A DNA stretch of 64,000 nt, taken from contig NBIV01000254.1 of NCBI GenBank assembly GCA_003194525.1, positions 1 to 64,000 on the forward strand. Reading direction: 5' to 3'. Below the pieces are notes generated by a model, which had not been told where the DNA came from, searched no databases, and saw nothing but the letters and a program-made list of their open reading frames with translations. Origin of the DNA: Gracilariopsis chorda (lineage: Eukaryota > Rhodophyta > Florideophyceae > Gracilariales > Gracilariaceae). Of this stretch, positions 20,596 through 31,300 are shown piece by piece. Within the stretch, counting starts at the first letter, position 1, and each line of letters starts with the position of its first letter. The position numbers and the translations under genes were made by a program.

Positions 20596-20685
20596 TTCGA
20601 GGTGAGCCATTGGAGGACTTGTCTGGTCCTTTCTTGTTCTGCTGCTTGGGCGGAGCACTACGGCAGAAATCGTTAGTACTCCCAG

Positions 20686-21411
20686 TTAAAAATCCTCAAG
20701 GCAATTCGAGAGGGAAGTTTCGCTACTCTTCTCTCCAAAATTAGATGCAAAGAATTGTTCGGAAGGATGAGACTTTTCGTCATTTGCACTATTGTTTGCC
20801 GTTTCATTGCAAGGAAAGAATGTTTCCGTGCTTTCAAATTCATTGGCATCACTGGACGTCTCGAGTTGTTGGCAGATTTCGTACAGGACGCGTTTCAAAG
20901 CCTTGTTCTGGTCCATTTAGCCATTGCCTTGCAAATATTGCACACGGCTGGCAGCATTATTGGTGAGTTCCTTGCGTTGCCTGCAATCGGCAATTACTTG
21001 TCCGGGTTTTCCACAATTCCAACATTGAATGTTTCGTTTGTTCCTGGATTGACGAAAGTTTGCCCTGTTTGTGGGATGCGGGTGGCGTAAATATCGGGAT
21101 TGGCCAGCATAGAACGATTCAATCGTGTCAGAGTTCTGAAAATCATCAGTGGAAAGTGAGTCCAACTGCAGACTCTTATGATCTCGCATGCAACAGATTT
21201 TCTCTTCTTGATGCAGTTGAATTGCGGCTTCCAACTGACCGTAAAGTTCATGATAACTAATGAGTCCCGCATTGGCCCTGCTGCAGGCATCTCGCGCCCA
21301 GGAATTACCAATTACAGCATTCTGTAAATATTCGATTCTGTTGCGCTCGGATTGGCAGTGCATAGGGCCTTTTGGGGACAAGTTCGAAATTTCTTCGTGG
21401 AGTTTCTCCAA
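20686..21411 (-). pseudogene. Copia 1 gag C-terminal part with zinc knuckle
   Basis: Two consecutive frames (21,411-20,917 and 20,916-20,686) continue gag. The first contains CWNCGKPGQVIADC at about 21,000-21,045, the CX2CX4HX4C nucleic-acid-binding knuckle with Gln in place of His. The second is acidic and Ser/Asn-rich. They are in different frames from the N-terminal gag at 21,570, so at least one frameshift lies between. Confidence 0.75.
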
Positions 21412-21569
21412 AGCGTCGCTTAATGAAGAGCTCTTTGAAACAAATTTTTGGATTCGTAAGTTACGTAAATAGCAGCAATGTGGTTCGGACGGGAATGAGA
21501 ATTATACTCCTTTTCCATTACTGCTGAAGCTTCCCTGAAACTTCGCACTCTGCCATCAACGTTTTGTAC

Positions 21570-22289
21570 CTAAAAATTTTTCGCGTTTTCACGCAAAAGG
21601 TGGTGTAAGTATTGGAGTCTTTGATGGTTGGATAGATTGTAATCTAGAGTGGCATACTTATAGTCACTCAGAAATTCCTCCCAATATTCACTAAGGGCTC
21701 CTGAGAATTTTGACGATTCATCTTTGAAACGAGACGCAATATAGTGAGCTATCCTGTCTCGGCTGTCTCCAAAGTTCGTTTGTGGCTCATTGGTAACATT
21801 GTGGGCACGCCATGGCTGGCGTTGGTGATTTTGCTCATTCGCGCGTTTCGGAGGTGAGAGCTCCCGTTGTTGCTCAACCTCAGTTTCTTCTTCGACGTCT
21901 GCAAATCTCTGTGGTTGTTGTAGGGTAGGCGGAGCAGGTGCCGGCGTTTGCTCGAATAAATCTACAGCAGTGAAACCATCTTTTAAATGAGACTCCTCAA
22001 AAATTGTTTTTGCAATTCTTTTTAGGAGGTGACCGCTTTCATGTTCTGCGAGACTAATTCCACGATCTTCTAAGAACCTTGCAAACTTACGCATAAGCAA
22101 TCCATTACTTAAAATTGTAAAAGTGAGTAGCTTATCTGGAGGGTATGCAGTTCTCAGAAGTTCGATTACTTGAGCAGGCTCTGCTTGGGTATTGTTTTCC
22201 TGAATATTCTTAATAGATTCGATAAATTGTCGTTGTTTCTGATTTGCATACCTAACATTGGTAGTAAAATTTCCGTTGAGTGGTGGCAT
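21570..22289 (-). CDS. Copia 1 Gag, N-terminal part
   Basis: This 239-aa frame starts ATG at 22,289. The N-terminal half is helical and charged. A proline/glutamine-rich linker (about residues 115-160) follows, then a segment resembling Gag of copia-type elements (EYWEEFLSDYKYATLDY). Gag forms the cytoplasmic particle in which reverse transcription occurs. It lies 137 bp downstream of the zinc-finger ORF and is separated from the zinc knuckle by frame damage. Confidence 0.75.
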   Translation of the reverse strand: MPPLNGNFTTNVRYANQKQRQFIESIKNIQENNTQAEPAQVIELLRTAYPPDKLLTFTILSNGLLMRKFARFLEDRGISLAEHESGHLLKRIAKTIFEESHLKDGFTAVDLFEQTPAPAPPTLQQPQRFADVEEETEVEQQRELSPPKRANEQNHQRQPWRAHNVTNEPQTNFGDSRDRIAHYIASRFKDESSKFSGALSEYWEEFLSDYKYATLDYNLSNHQRLQYLHHLLRENAKNF

Positions 22290-22426
22290 GATGAACTAAA
22301 CAAATTACTACAATGTTATGTAGGCTAATATAATAGAGTACTGTGTTTAACTAAGCTTTACTCGTACACAATTAGTCTATTAGTATTGGTTAGTAATCGT
22401 AGAGTTATACACAAAAGCAAAACTAT

Positions 22427-23062
22427 TTATTTATTTAAATTTTGATTGTAGAGCACTTTGAAGTGTGCTTTGCCGTTTTTGGGGCGGTTCAAATGATGAT
22501 GCGACTCAAATGAGCGCTTACAGGTAGCACAGTAAGGCAGAGTACGCTTACTCTGCATGCACTTGCGGTGTGTTTTAGACTGACAGTGGTCAAAAAAGGT
22601 CTTTGCACCGTTGCACTGAATTTTGCACAATATGCAGAAGCGTTTGGCACGTGCCACACGCGTGGTCTTCTTCTTCGGTTGTAATTGGTCAGCCAAACAA
22701 TTGTCCTTATTTCTGCGGAGCTTCTGTATGCCACTGGTGCTCGGCTGCACTGGCACTTGTGCGTGTTGGCGGCGTCGGGGCACGGGTACCTCTTCGGCTT
22801 CAAGGTCAAAGACAGTTGGCGGCTTGCGGCTGGATGTAGTTGAGTGGTGGCTTGGGTCTGATTCACTGTCCAATTCGGAAGGGGTCAGATGGTGCAATAT
22901 GTTCGGTCGTTGCTGATTGGTTGGTGGCGCTGGTAGTACAGCAAGGTGGTGACGATGCGGGGATGGTAGGTGCTCCACGGTTACCGTAGGATAGATTGAA
23001 TTGTTAATAAAAACTGTTCCTGGCTTTCTACGAGCCACTGTGTTTATATACTGATTAGACAA
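22427..23062 (-). CDS. Zinc-finger ORF between 5' LTR and gag of copia 1, 211 aa
   Basis: An intact frame starts 165 bp inside the 5' LTR and ends 137 bp before gag, an unusual place for a gene in a copia element. Residues 1-135 are low-complexity, proline/serine-rich, with basic runs. Two C2H2 fingers of the U1/JAZ spacing follow: finger 1 Cys143-Cys146-His159-His165 (CX2CX12HX5H) is complete, while finger 2 Cys178-Cys181-...-His200 has Pro194 in place of a His. Such fingers often bind double-stranded RNA, so a role with element RNA is possible, but this is inference. It might be a captured host gene or an extra retroviral-like accessory gene. Confidence 0.7.
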   Translation of the reverse strand: MSNQYINTVARRKPGTVFINNSIYPTVTVEHLPSPHRHHLAVLPAPPTNQQRPNILHHLTPSELDSESDPSHHSTTSSRKPPTVFDLEAEEVPVPRRRQHAQVPVQPSTSGIQKLRRNKDNCLADQLQPKKKTTRVARAKRFCILCKIQCNGAKTFFDHCQSKTHRKCMQSKRTLPYCATCKRSFESHHHLNRPKNGKAHFKVLYNQNLNK

Positions 23063-23226
23063 TAAAAGAATATAGATTAGAAAAAAAGTGTGGTTAGTAA
23101 TTAAGTCTTATACGTATTGGTTAACAACGCGTAATTAGTACCAACAGAATTTCTCAATTCTTTAGATGTCGAATGACTTACTTGGAAACGGTAAAAATCG
23201 ACGATTATCCACGTATAATTCCGGAA

Positions 23227-23597
23227 TGTCGTGAAATAATACGTTAAAAAAAGGAGCGACCTGTAGTGGTAGCTAGGGGTGGCCCAAAAAGGATGATTAC
23301 TTTGCTTAGAGAGGTAGAGTTGATGATAGTAATGGGTTGGGAAACAGACGAGAGGCGAAGGCCGAGCTCTGTTCCGTCCTTTTATACTCAGAGAGAAAGA
23401 CGCTAGTCTTTTTCCTTGGTAGTTAGAGTCCTAACATGCTCGCATGAATGCGGCATTGTAAGCGGCCATCACACCATCCTCGGGGATGGTGAGAAGGTAG
23501 GACGCTTTCTCACCACCCCCAAGGATGGTGAGATGGTCCATTCCATCTCCTTTTTCCTCACCATGTGATAAGGACGGTGAGCGGAGCCTTATCCTCA
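23227..23597 (-). repeat. 5' LTR of copia 1
   Basis: This 371-bp LTR matches 17,126-17,496. A TATAAAAGG box is on the - strand at about 23,377-23,386. The palindrome seen in the other LTR is present with one changed base (23,473-23,492). Confidence 0.9.
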
Positions 23598-24488
23598 TCG
23601 AAATGAATCTGGAATGTGGATGTGTATTTGATAGTATGGGGATAGACCGTTAATACTAGGTAGTATAGCACGCGTGATGTCCTCCGCGTCAAGTCACCGA
23701 GATTTGGGCAAGCGCATCCAGCGCGCATCCAGGTAGTTCTCTAGGATACATAAGGACGGTTTTGTTTTCATTCAAAAGAAATAAAGTTTTCCTTCAAAGA
23801 CGAGTGACATAAATTATTCCTCGTCACTGATGTATTCTACCACCTTGTCTAATCAGATGAGTTCGACCCCACAATGTTCCTTCATACCAAGTGTGAATCT
23901 GAACGAATTTTGCTCAACCGTGTTCCGTTAGCGACTAAGCTATCACCGTAACAGTTAGCATCTCCTCTTCTGAACCCCATTAACATCGGATTCAATCCTC
24001 CCCTCACAACAAATTTAATTTCAAATCTCTTGATCTTAAACCATTTTCGAAGAAGTCAGACTGAGATACAGTCCGTCTACAGTAGAAGCAGTCAACATCT
24101 GATACGATTTCTCCTTTCCCCATCCATAAGTGTCTGATTCCGCCCATAGCCATAATCGCTCTCTTACATAAGGTAGTTACCTTCATCTAGAGGAGAGGTA
24201 ATGGACTTAATCGATGCAGCTTCATCTGATAAATGTTGGAAAACCATACCAGTTTCAAGTCCAGATAGAACCACTAATGCGTATGAAATTCCGCAGAGTA
24301 ACGCAGCTCACGGTACTAATGGTGCTTTAAGGACCTTGAAAACTGCTGTGTCTCAGAACACATCGTATTCGGAGCTGATCATTGGGGCATTGAACCAAGA
24401 ATATCACGCGCATTACTGTGCGCTTCGAAGAAATACTGGTTTGCTCCCGAAGCTTTTGGTCTCTGTCGACCCAAATTGCAACAACGTA
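23598..24488. other. Interval between copia 1 and gypsy 2
   Basis: No feature is recognised except a 24,201-24,488 stretch open on the + strand. It gives a protein-like sequence that runs into the gypsy LTR, so it may be the interrupted edge of an older gene or element. Its continuation on the other side of the gypsy is not obvious. Confidence 0.35.
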
Positions 24489-24703
24489 CGCGAACTGTCT
24501 ACTGAGGATCTAGAAAATTTATTCTCTGACTGGTCGATACCCTTCTTTTACTGGGGTTTCTTCTTTTCTTGGTTCTTTTATACTGCTCATCATGCTTAAT
24601 CTATCTGATGCTCGAGACCAATTAGAACCCTCTTCCCTTACAAACTCTCAATTGTTCCTTAACGCTTTTCCAGTTACGAACTTTCCTAACGATACTCGTT
24701 GCA
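24489..24703 (-). repeat. 3' LTR of gypsy 2
   Basis: 215 bp, matching 29,165-29,379. Read on the - strand it starts TGCAACGAGTATCG and contains a TATAAAAG box (about 24,577-24,584). The terminal CA seen in the other LTR has become CG. Confidence 0.85.
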
Positions 24704-24739
24704 CCATTGTCCACGCCGCGTATTGATGATCTCGTCAAT

Positions 24740-25409
24740 GCAAATGTGTTACAAGATTCTTCACAATATAATCACGAAACGCTTTTGTGAGAGTCCCATC
24801 TGCGTCGACAAAATCTCGCGTTGGTTGCCACTGTGCGTTATGGGTATTCAAATTTCCTATAAGCCTAAGCCACTGGTATCCTCTTCCCATTCTGCGATGG
24901 GCCAAAATGCGTTAAACTTTGTAGAGATTGCCAGAACGTGATTCACTAATCGGTACAGGGGTGCTCCTTATAGTTTGTGTAATTTCAAGCGTCTGCTCCC
25001 GATGTGGCTTTGTATTAAGAACATGGACAACGGGATAAGTTTTGATGTTGGGAGGAACATTGAGTCGTACTGCATTCTTCCCTACTAGCTCCGTGATTCG
25101 AAAAGGACCAAACCTCCGCGCAGACAACTTTGTTGAATCTTGAGACTTAGAATACGAGTCTCGAAATAGTTTTCGTGAGACTCATACCTCTTGTCCAACC
25201 TGGTAGTTAGGATTCTTAAAATGAACGCTTGTCTCCCCTGTTTGGCGAGCTTTCGCCAGTTGATGGGCATATATCGCATCCTCTTTTACTTCTCGTAGGC
25301 AATCCCGAAAACCAGTAAGATCCTCCAGCTTAGTTGTTGATTGAAACAAAGAGTCTAACGGTGCTCTGGGCCTCCAGCCAAGATCGATCTCAAACAGGGA
25401 AAGGCCCAA
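24740..25409 (-). pseudogene. Gypsy 2 integrase C-terminus and chromodomain
   Basis: Frames at 25,409-25,182 and 25,127-24,912 give the integrase C-terminal part (RRFGPFRITELVGKNAVRL, HVLNTKPH). The sequence then reads on, past a stop, into YKV ... RILAHRRMGRGYQWL and NAQWQPTRDFVD, a chromodomain pattern (about 24,760-24,950). Two breaks interrupt it. The chromodomain places the element among chromoviruses. Confidence 0.75.
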
Positions 25410-26254
25410 ATCTTCAGATTGTGCGGGGTTCTATGCAAATTCTGCACTTGGGAGAAGTAAGTCCCAGTCCGTCTGCTCAAATGAACAGAAACAGCATATA
25501 TATTTTCAATCATACGGTAGATGACCTCGGATGCTCCGTCCGTTTGAAGGTGGCGAGCTGAAAACATACAGGTCTTCACTCCACATAGCTCCATTAACGA
25601 ATGCCAAAATGAAGAGACAAAACGAGGATCACGATCGGAAATGATGGAATCAGGCAAACCACGGTGTGGAAATATATATCTGAAGAATGCTTCGGCAACA
25701 TCAGGCTCCATATCCGTTTCTTTGCAGGCCACAAAGCGAACCCTTCTTGACAAGCGATCTACCCAAGTGTGGATGGCATCAAATCCACGGTTCGTCCTCG
25801 GTAGTTTCACAATGAAATCAGTCGCAACCATACCCCAGCGACGAGTTGGAACTGGGAGAGCCGTAGGTTCGTTCAAGGTTGGGCCGTGGAAATCCTTCTG
25901 TTGCTGACAGACGCGACTGCCTTCACAATACCGCTTTACATCTTTGGCTCTGTGCTTCCAATGGAATTCACACAGACGAGCAAGAGTCTTTGAGAATGCA
26001 AAATGTCCTGCAAACTTAGAGTCATGGCCCAACTCGAATACTTGGCGACGACAATGTGACGGAATGCAGAGTTTATTATTATACAAAAGACGCCAAACTT
26101 CTTTCTTAAAGGATGGCAACAGTAGCTCGAGCCGTTTGCGATGCTTACGATCCTCTGGCCATATACCATTAATTGCTTCCACAACATATCCGAAGAATTG
26201 GTCTTTCTCGTAACTGGATAAACGTCTTTCCAGTTCAGAAAAGGGTCGAGTCAC
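25355..26254 (-). pseudogene. Gypsy 2 integrase
   Basis: A 299-codon open stretch carries the zinc-binding segment (His pair around GHFAFSKTLARLCEFH; CEGSRVCQ, where one Cys of the usual pair is Ser) and the catalytic core. First Asp is in MVATDFIV, second in ISDRDPRF, and the third acidic residue in TDGASEV. The stretch follows RNase H after a stop at about 26,275 and ends by a frameshift into the C-terminal part. Confidence 0.85.
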
Positions 26255-26272
26255 GCATTGAATTTGCTGGAG

Positions 26273-27114
26273 CTAGGGACGAATGGGAATTCGAGACAAA
26301 GAATCCCCCAGAACATGTAACTTGCCATTCACCAAGCTGACCTTGCAGATGTTAAAATTAGCGAGAACACCAAGCCAGTGTGCTTCACGTCGGTTCAAGG
26401 ACTTCTTTGTTAGGAAGCTTTCCACGACCTGATTATCAGTAAAAGCGTTAAAGGTTGATCCTTCGAGGTAGCACCGAAACCGCTGCAACGAAAGCACTAG
26501 CGTTTGAAGCTCTCGTTCATTGGCGGTGACTTCTGTTCTGCCAAAGTAAGCTTTCGTGACGTATATGCAATAACACGATCACACCCATTAGATTCAAATT
26601 GCGTGAGGGTAGCGCCAACTGCCACCTGCCAAGCATCATTTTGTAGGCGGAACGGCCTTGTCCAGTCCAGGGAAACGAGAATGGGGGCTGATATAAGTGC
26701 TCCTTTCAGGTCCAGGAATGTTTGTTCACACTCACAGTTCCAATCCTTGATACCGCAGCCTTTGTGTGTAAGACTGGTCAAAGGTACAGCTCGCAGAGAA
26801 AAATGGGAAATAAAGCGTCTGAAGAACTGTATCAGTCCCAAAAAGCTTCTAAGCTCCGTGATATTATGAGGTCGCGGCCAATTCTTAAAACCCTCGACTT
26901 TGCCGGGGTGAGCAGAGAGTCCACCTTGACTAACTCTCAACCGCAAATTCCGTTTTCGTAGCCATGAATGAACAATTCTTTGGCGAAACATATAGCTCAT
27001 GTTGACGCAATCGGTCGAGGACACATCGGATTTGGTGCATGTGCTCTTCCCGTGTTTGGCTGTAAATGAGTATATCATCAATATATACAAACAGGAATCT
27101 GTCAATATAGTCAT
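26273..27114 (-). pseudogene. Gypsy 2 RNase H and RT connection
   Basis: Overlapping open stretches (27,114-26,497 and 26,497-26,273) encode the RT thumb/connection (FKNWPRPHNITELRSFLGL, RRFISHFS) and RNase H (the usual first Asp is replaced in RLQNDAWQVAVGATL; TDNQVVESFL later). The domain degrades the RNA strand after minus-strand synthesis. A frameshift near 26,497 divides the two. Confidence 0.8.
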
Positions 27115-27421
27115 GCAAAATGCCGTTCACCAACCACTGAAAGGATGCCGGAGCGTTACAATGCCCCATAGGCATCACAAGGTATTCGAATTGCCCGTAT
27201 TTTGTGTTGAAGGCGATTTTCTCGACACCAGACGGCCGGAGTAAGATCTGATGGACACCCGTTTTCAGATCGAGTTTAGAAGAGAATCGCGCTTGGCCGA
27301 GATGATCAAACATCTCACCTCTGCGGGGCAAAAGAGCATTATTACGCTTGGTAACATGATTAAGTGCTCGATAGTTGACTACACCACGGAGTTCGCGACC
27401 GGGTTCCTTAACGAAAAACAA
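26930..27421 (-). pseudogene. Gypsy 2 reverse transcriptase palm
   Basis: The open stretch begins in PLFFVKEPG and contains motif A (SKLDLKTGVHQI) and the catalytic box VYIDDILIYS at about 27,064-27,105. Both catalytic Asp pairs are intact. It follows the protease/RT linker in a shifted frame and continues after another shift into the RNase H part. Confidence 0.87.
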
Positions 27422-27520
27422 AGGAGCTCCAAAAGGTGAACGACTTGGTCGAATTTTTCCCGACTTCAGGAGCTTGTCAACGTATTTCCGCGCAGCTACG
27501 AGTTCTGTAGGAGAGAGGTG

Positions 27521-28285
27521 CTAAGGAGCCCGATGTTGAGGCTTGGAATCAGAAACCAACTTGATGGTATGATCAACATTACGAGAGGGAGGGAGGCCAT
27601 CCGGAAGTTCGACTTGAAATACATCTTCAAATTCGGAAAGTATGTCTCGCAGTTCAGCGTCCTCTGTGGCTGGCTGCTCAGTCTTTGGGTCCTGTCCCCC
27701 TGTTTTTTGTTGAACAAACTCAGAACTGCCCACCTGTGCAACCCGAGAGAATTGCAAATTACACGTACGACAGCGCAGAGCCCGGCGAAACTGCTTCACG
27801 CCCATGTGTTGCACACATTGGTCCTGTGCGCGGGACACTGGCTGTGCTGATAGTTGCGTATCACCAATGATGACCAGACGAGCATTGTAATCGGTGCAGG
27901 AAGTAACATCGATATGCCATTGCATACCCAGCAAGACATCATAGCAAGCATTAGCTACAATCCAGTTACCCGTGTACGAATGAGAGCCAATGTGCAGTGT
28001 GCCATTGAGAACCATCTCGGTCGCAATTTTTTGTGATCCAGCCTTTGAATGACATACGTTGAGGAGATTTGGGCCGAAATTGAACGCATGTCAATGAGCT
28101 GCCATAAAATCTCTACACACTACATGTGAGGTACAACCATCATCCTTCAGGACGTTAACAGGGATGTTGTTCATAGCCTCAGACAAAACGAGCAATGGCT
28201 CGCACTGCACACCTTCTGAGCTCTGCAATGCAGAAACAGACGACACGTTATTTCGCACAAGTCCTTTCCACGTGCTCTTCTTACT
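27521..28285 (-). pseudogene. Gypsy 2 protease and linker to RT
   Basis: A retropepsin-like active site, VLKDDGCTSHVV (about 28,120-28,155), has Asp where most families have Ser or Thr. The next stretch (28,015-27,521) has DVLLGMQWH, the typical end of a retropepsin, and ILSEFEDVFQVELPDGLPP, the usual linker before gypsy RT. Stops and a frameshift separate the two parts. Confidence 0.7.
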
Positions 28286-28286
28286 T

Positions 28287-29135
28287 TCAAAAGGACGGGT
28301 TAGTTGTCCGAACCATCCGATTCAAAGTTTCCAGAGCTGCCATCCACAGACGCCAATGCAGTCTCCAAATTCGCCACAGTCGCCGTGCATGCGGGATCAC
28401 TACGGTGCTTCCTCGGGCGACAACCTGGTTTACGGCATTTAAAGCAAGCATTGTTGCGGATATCAAGCAAGCGTTGCTCGGAACGCTCTGAGCGACGAAA
28501 TTCTCTGTTGTCAACTTCCATAGGCGTAGGCGCCATCTGTGTGGAGTGCGCAGTACTAAGCACTTCTGAGATATTCTGATGCGTAAAAAAGAGCCTGAAA
28601 AGGCTGCTTCTACACGCATTGAATTTTTTGTGGCTTCCTCAAATTCCACACAGCTGGACTTACGAACTTCAAATTGAATCTTCGGTTTCAAACCACTTAT
28701 GAACTTGTCCCATTTCTCGCTAGCGCTCATATCAGGAATTGTGAGCACAATGTTGCGAAAGGTAGAAAGATAAGTAGCAAAAATGGTTGTTTGCTTACTG
28801 GCTCGAAGAGCATCGCGAGCGAGACGTTCGTGACCTTCTTGGGCAAATTCTCTTCTGATACCCGCAAAATAACGTTCCCAAGACTGTGGGACTTCATTGG
28901 CTTGTAAGACCGTATAACACCAAATTGTGGCAGTGCCTTTCAACAGTGTGCTTGCAAATGCAATGCAGTTTGCATCAGATAAGACAACATTAGCGTTTGC
29001 GACCTGAACGAGTACAAAATATTGTTCAACTATGTACAACCACGTGTTCAAGACAAGAAAATCACGATCTCCACTGACGCATGCGGGCTTATTGGGCTTG
29101 AGATTGATCGACACAGAGGATGCTAAAACTTCCAT
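28287..29135 (-). pseudogene. Gypsy 2 Gag
   Basis: Gag starts at ATG 29,135, only 29 bp past the 5' LTR and next to the primer-binding site. The 282-codon frame has a gypsy-type capsid region (FLVLNTWLYIVEQYF, ATIWCYTVLQ, WERYFAGIRREF). After a shift near 28,565 the matching frame (28,563-28,300) carries the Cys/His knuckle CFKCRKPGCRPRKH. Zinc knuckle and capsid are thus in different frames. Confidence 0.8.
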
Positions 29136-29136
29136 T

Positions 29137-29151
29137 GCAGCAATGCTACCA
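29137..29151 (-). promoter_or_regulatory. Primer-binding site of gypsy 2
   Basis: On the - strand TGGTAGCATTGCTGC lies 13 bp past the 5' LTR. It would pair with the 3' end of a tRNA ending ATGCTACCA. The copia element at 44,674 starts its primer site with the same TGGTAGCAT. An initiator-Met tRNA is the likely primer by comparison with other elements, but the host tRNA is not in the window. Confidence 0.55.
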
Positions 29152-29164
29152 GTGCATAAAAGTA

Positions 29165-29379
29165 TGCGAACTGCCTACTGAGCATGTAGAAAATTTATTC
29201 TCTGACTGGTCGATACCCTTCCTTTACTGGGGTTTCTTCTTTTCTTGGTCCTTTTATACTCCTCATCATGCTTAATATATATGATGCTCGAGACCAATTA
29301 GAACCCTATTCCCTTACAAAATCTCCATTATTCCTTAACGCTTTTCCAATTACGACCTTTCCTAACGATACTCGTTGCA
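29165..29379 (-). repeat. 5' LTR of gypsy 2
   Basis: 215 bp, TG...CA on the - strand, matching the 3' LTR at 24,489-24,703 with scattered differences. The TATAAAAG box is at about 29,250. Confidence 0.87.
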
Positions 29380-30300
29380 CAAATGGGGAAAGGATAGAAG
29401 TTGTATAAAAGAGCTTTTCGAAACTGCTGGAGGCATTATATGGGATGGATACCGGGAAGAATTCGCAAAGAAATCACTAAAAACAGAAGACGTTCATGTA
29501 TCCCGACTAGAAGCTTGGAAAGAGCCCAGTATACCGCAAACTGAAGTGGAGTCGCTGTCAGAGAAGAGATCGCTGTGCTGTACGAAGCGCACCTCTATTC
29601 TTAGGGAAAACTGAGCAATGGACTCATCTGTGCAAAAACGTGAAACGTCATTGACGTGCAAGGCGCCATGAATTGAAAACAGTGCATTCCCACACCCTAA
29701 CATGGCAGAGGCCGATACTCCCATACGAGAAATAGAATCATCTTTGTGGTACTTGAAGTAAAAAAGTTTGCAAGAAAAGAGTTTGAAGCCGCATTAGCGT
29801 CAGAACGCACAACGCAGGAACGAGTAAAGCTCAAAATTATAGAAAACCTCCGCAGTTGGACGGACGGTTTTAAAGAGAAAAAAGATAAACTTAACACTCA
29901 GCAAATCATAAACTTGAATCGACAACTGTAGTGCCTCCAGGGACTTGTATCTCGCGAGCAGAGTGCTTTGCCATTTTCATGGCAAAAACAGATCCAGAAG
30001 CCTTGACGCAGGCTTCCATGCCCCAGCTAGGGAAGACCGACGCACCTAAAGCGGTATGACCCGACGCTTTTGTGCCCGAAAAGGGCCATCGTACCCATGA
30101 AAGACGCCGAAAATTCTAGTACATGTATAAGGTTGTACTTTTTATGAACATGATCGTTAATCATGATGAAAAATGTAATGGTGAGTTACGGTTTTGAAAA
30201 AAAGTAGACGTCTGACGTTCACAAAGAAGGAATAACGAGCAAAATCTACATTACGCGTCCGCCGCTGACAAACTTTAGTATCTCAAAGGTCACGTTATAA
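29380..30300. other. Degenerate coding-like interval
   Basis: Short + strand stretches (29,380-29,612; 29,746-29,929) give charged, helical, possibly coiled-coil peptides with no domain I recognise. Between them are multiple stops. It may be the 5' part of an older retroelement. Confidence 0.3.
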
Positions 30301-30443
30301 CCCAATATAGATAAGCCTCGTATTCTAGGAGACCGAGGCGGAACCCCGGCCGATTCTTATGCCAAATACCGCTACTTGTCAGAAAGGCCCCTTCCACCGC
30401 GCAAACCTGAACGTCTCACATATTTCAGAAGCCCATGCGACAG
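30301..30443 (+). pseudogene. Post-integrase Pol fragment with an uninterrupted CTAG site
   Basis: The + strand translation PNIDKPRILGDRGGTPADSYAKY aligns codon for codon with the Pol segment split by piggyBac 1 (PNPELGCQ before it, LENRDGIPADSYAEY after it at 35,888). Here CTAG occurs once, at 30,325-30,328. It is therefore a paralogous copy of the target region without the transposon. The fragment belongs to the same retroelement family as 31,640-33,012. Confidence 0.65.
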
Positions 30444-31300
30444 GTATCAGCCCAGGGGACACCCGCTCGCCTAGCAACATCTCATCTTTGCCACAACTAC
30501 GTTCAGATACCGATCAGTTCCTCTGGAAAGAAGCTCTACTCGATTCGGCGGATAATATCATACGCTCTGCTACTGCAAGAGATAATCGTCTCAAAAGGCG
30601 CAGCAGCTACGCCAAGACTAACCCTCTACCGATCCTTACAATTCTCGAAAAATAAAGTGCTACAGACTGCTGTAAGGATTGGTAAGCTTATTCTTTCGCG
30701 AAGAGATGAAGAAAGCGAAATTGATCAACGTAAAGTTGTAGAAAAGATCGTGGGTCTAGTTGCAAATGATTCAACAGTCGATCGCATGCAAAGAATTGTA
30801 AGACTTTACAATGGTATCAATGCTTGCAAGCGTAGAGGTAATGAGATTATTGGAGAGCACGTGGAATGATTTGCAGGCCTAGGAATATCACACTTGAGTC
30901 TGACAAATTCAGACCAAGATTCAAGCCACAGTCAGATCTTCTGGATAGTCCTACTTCGGAACGCAAGGCTTTCTTCACAGTCTTCTTCAAATATCATTAG
31001 CAATCTTGTGGCATCATCAAAACTGAAGACATCCGAGGCTGTTCAAACCATGCATTTATGAACTAAATGGGTTGTCGCAGTTGTACAAGTACTTCACAAC
31101 GTCACTTTCAGGAACGTGGATTAACAGGTGGTCGAAAGAGCAGCAGAATTTATGAGGACTCTCAAACCCGCCACTCAAGGGCATCGAAAGGCATGTGAAA
31201 ATGAGGGAAGATCATCTCGACTTTGCATTCAAGACCCCATCCAAGCTCTCGAGGAGATCAAACTGTAGGATATGTACCTTCAGGATCCCAAACCAAAGGT
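30435..31300 (+). pseudogene. Gag-like region of a divergent retroelement
   Basis: A 144-codon frame (30,435-30,869) and later short frames encode charged helical sequence without a zinc knuckle that I can find. The position just upstream of protease-like and integrase sequence on the same strand suggests gag. Identification is by position, not by motif. Confidence 0.4.

Larger units (their letters stand above)
17126..23597 (-). mobile_element. Ty1/copia retrotransposon with extra zinc-finger ORF (copia 1)
   Basis: The element spans 6,472 bp between two 371-bp direct LTRs, oriented on the - strand. From its 5' LTR the order is zinc-finger ORF, gag with zinc knuckle, protease, integrase, RT, RNase H, which is the copia order. 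Gag and pol carry a few frameshifts and in-frame stops. No clear target-site duplication is visible (GACAT on the left, TCGAA on the right), so ends may have recombined. The LTRs differ at many positions, so it is older than the copia at 44,465. Confidence 0.9.
24489..29379 (-). mobile_element. Ty3/gypsy chromovirus (gypsy 2)
   Basis: This 4,891-bp element on the - strand has two 215-bp LTRs (24,489-24,703 and 29,165-29,379). The domain order from the 5' LTR is gag with zinc knuckle, protease, RT, RNase H, integrase, chromodomain, as in chromoviruses. Frameshifts in gag and pol disable it. The flanking five bases do not match, so no target duplication is seen. Confidence 0.88.

Noticed and set aside
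17121-23602. Target-site duplication for copia 1
   Set aside because: The five bases outside the two LTRs (GACAT and TCGAA) do not match.
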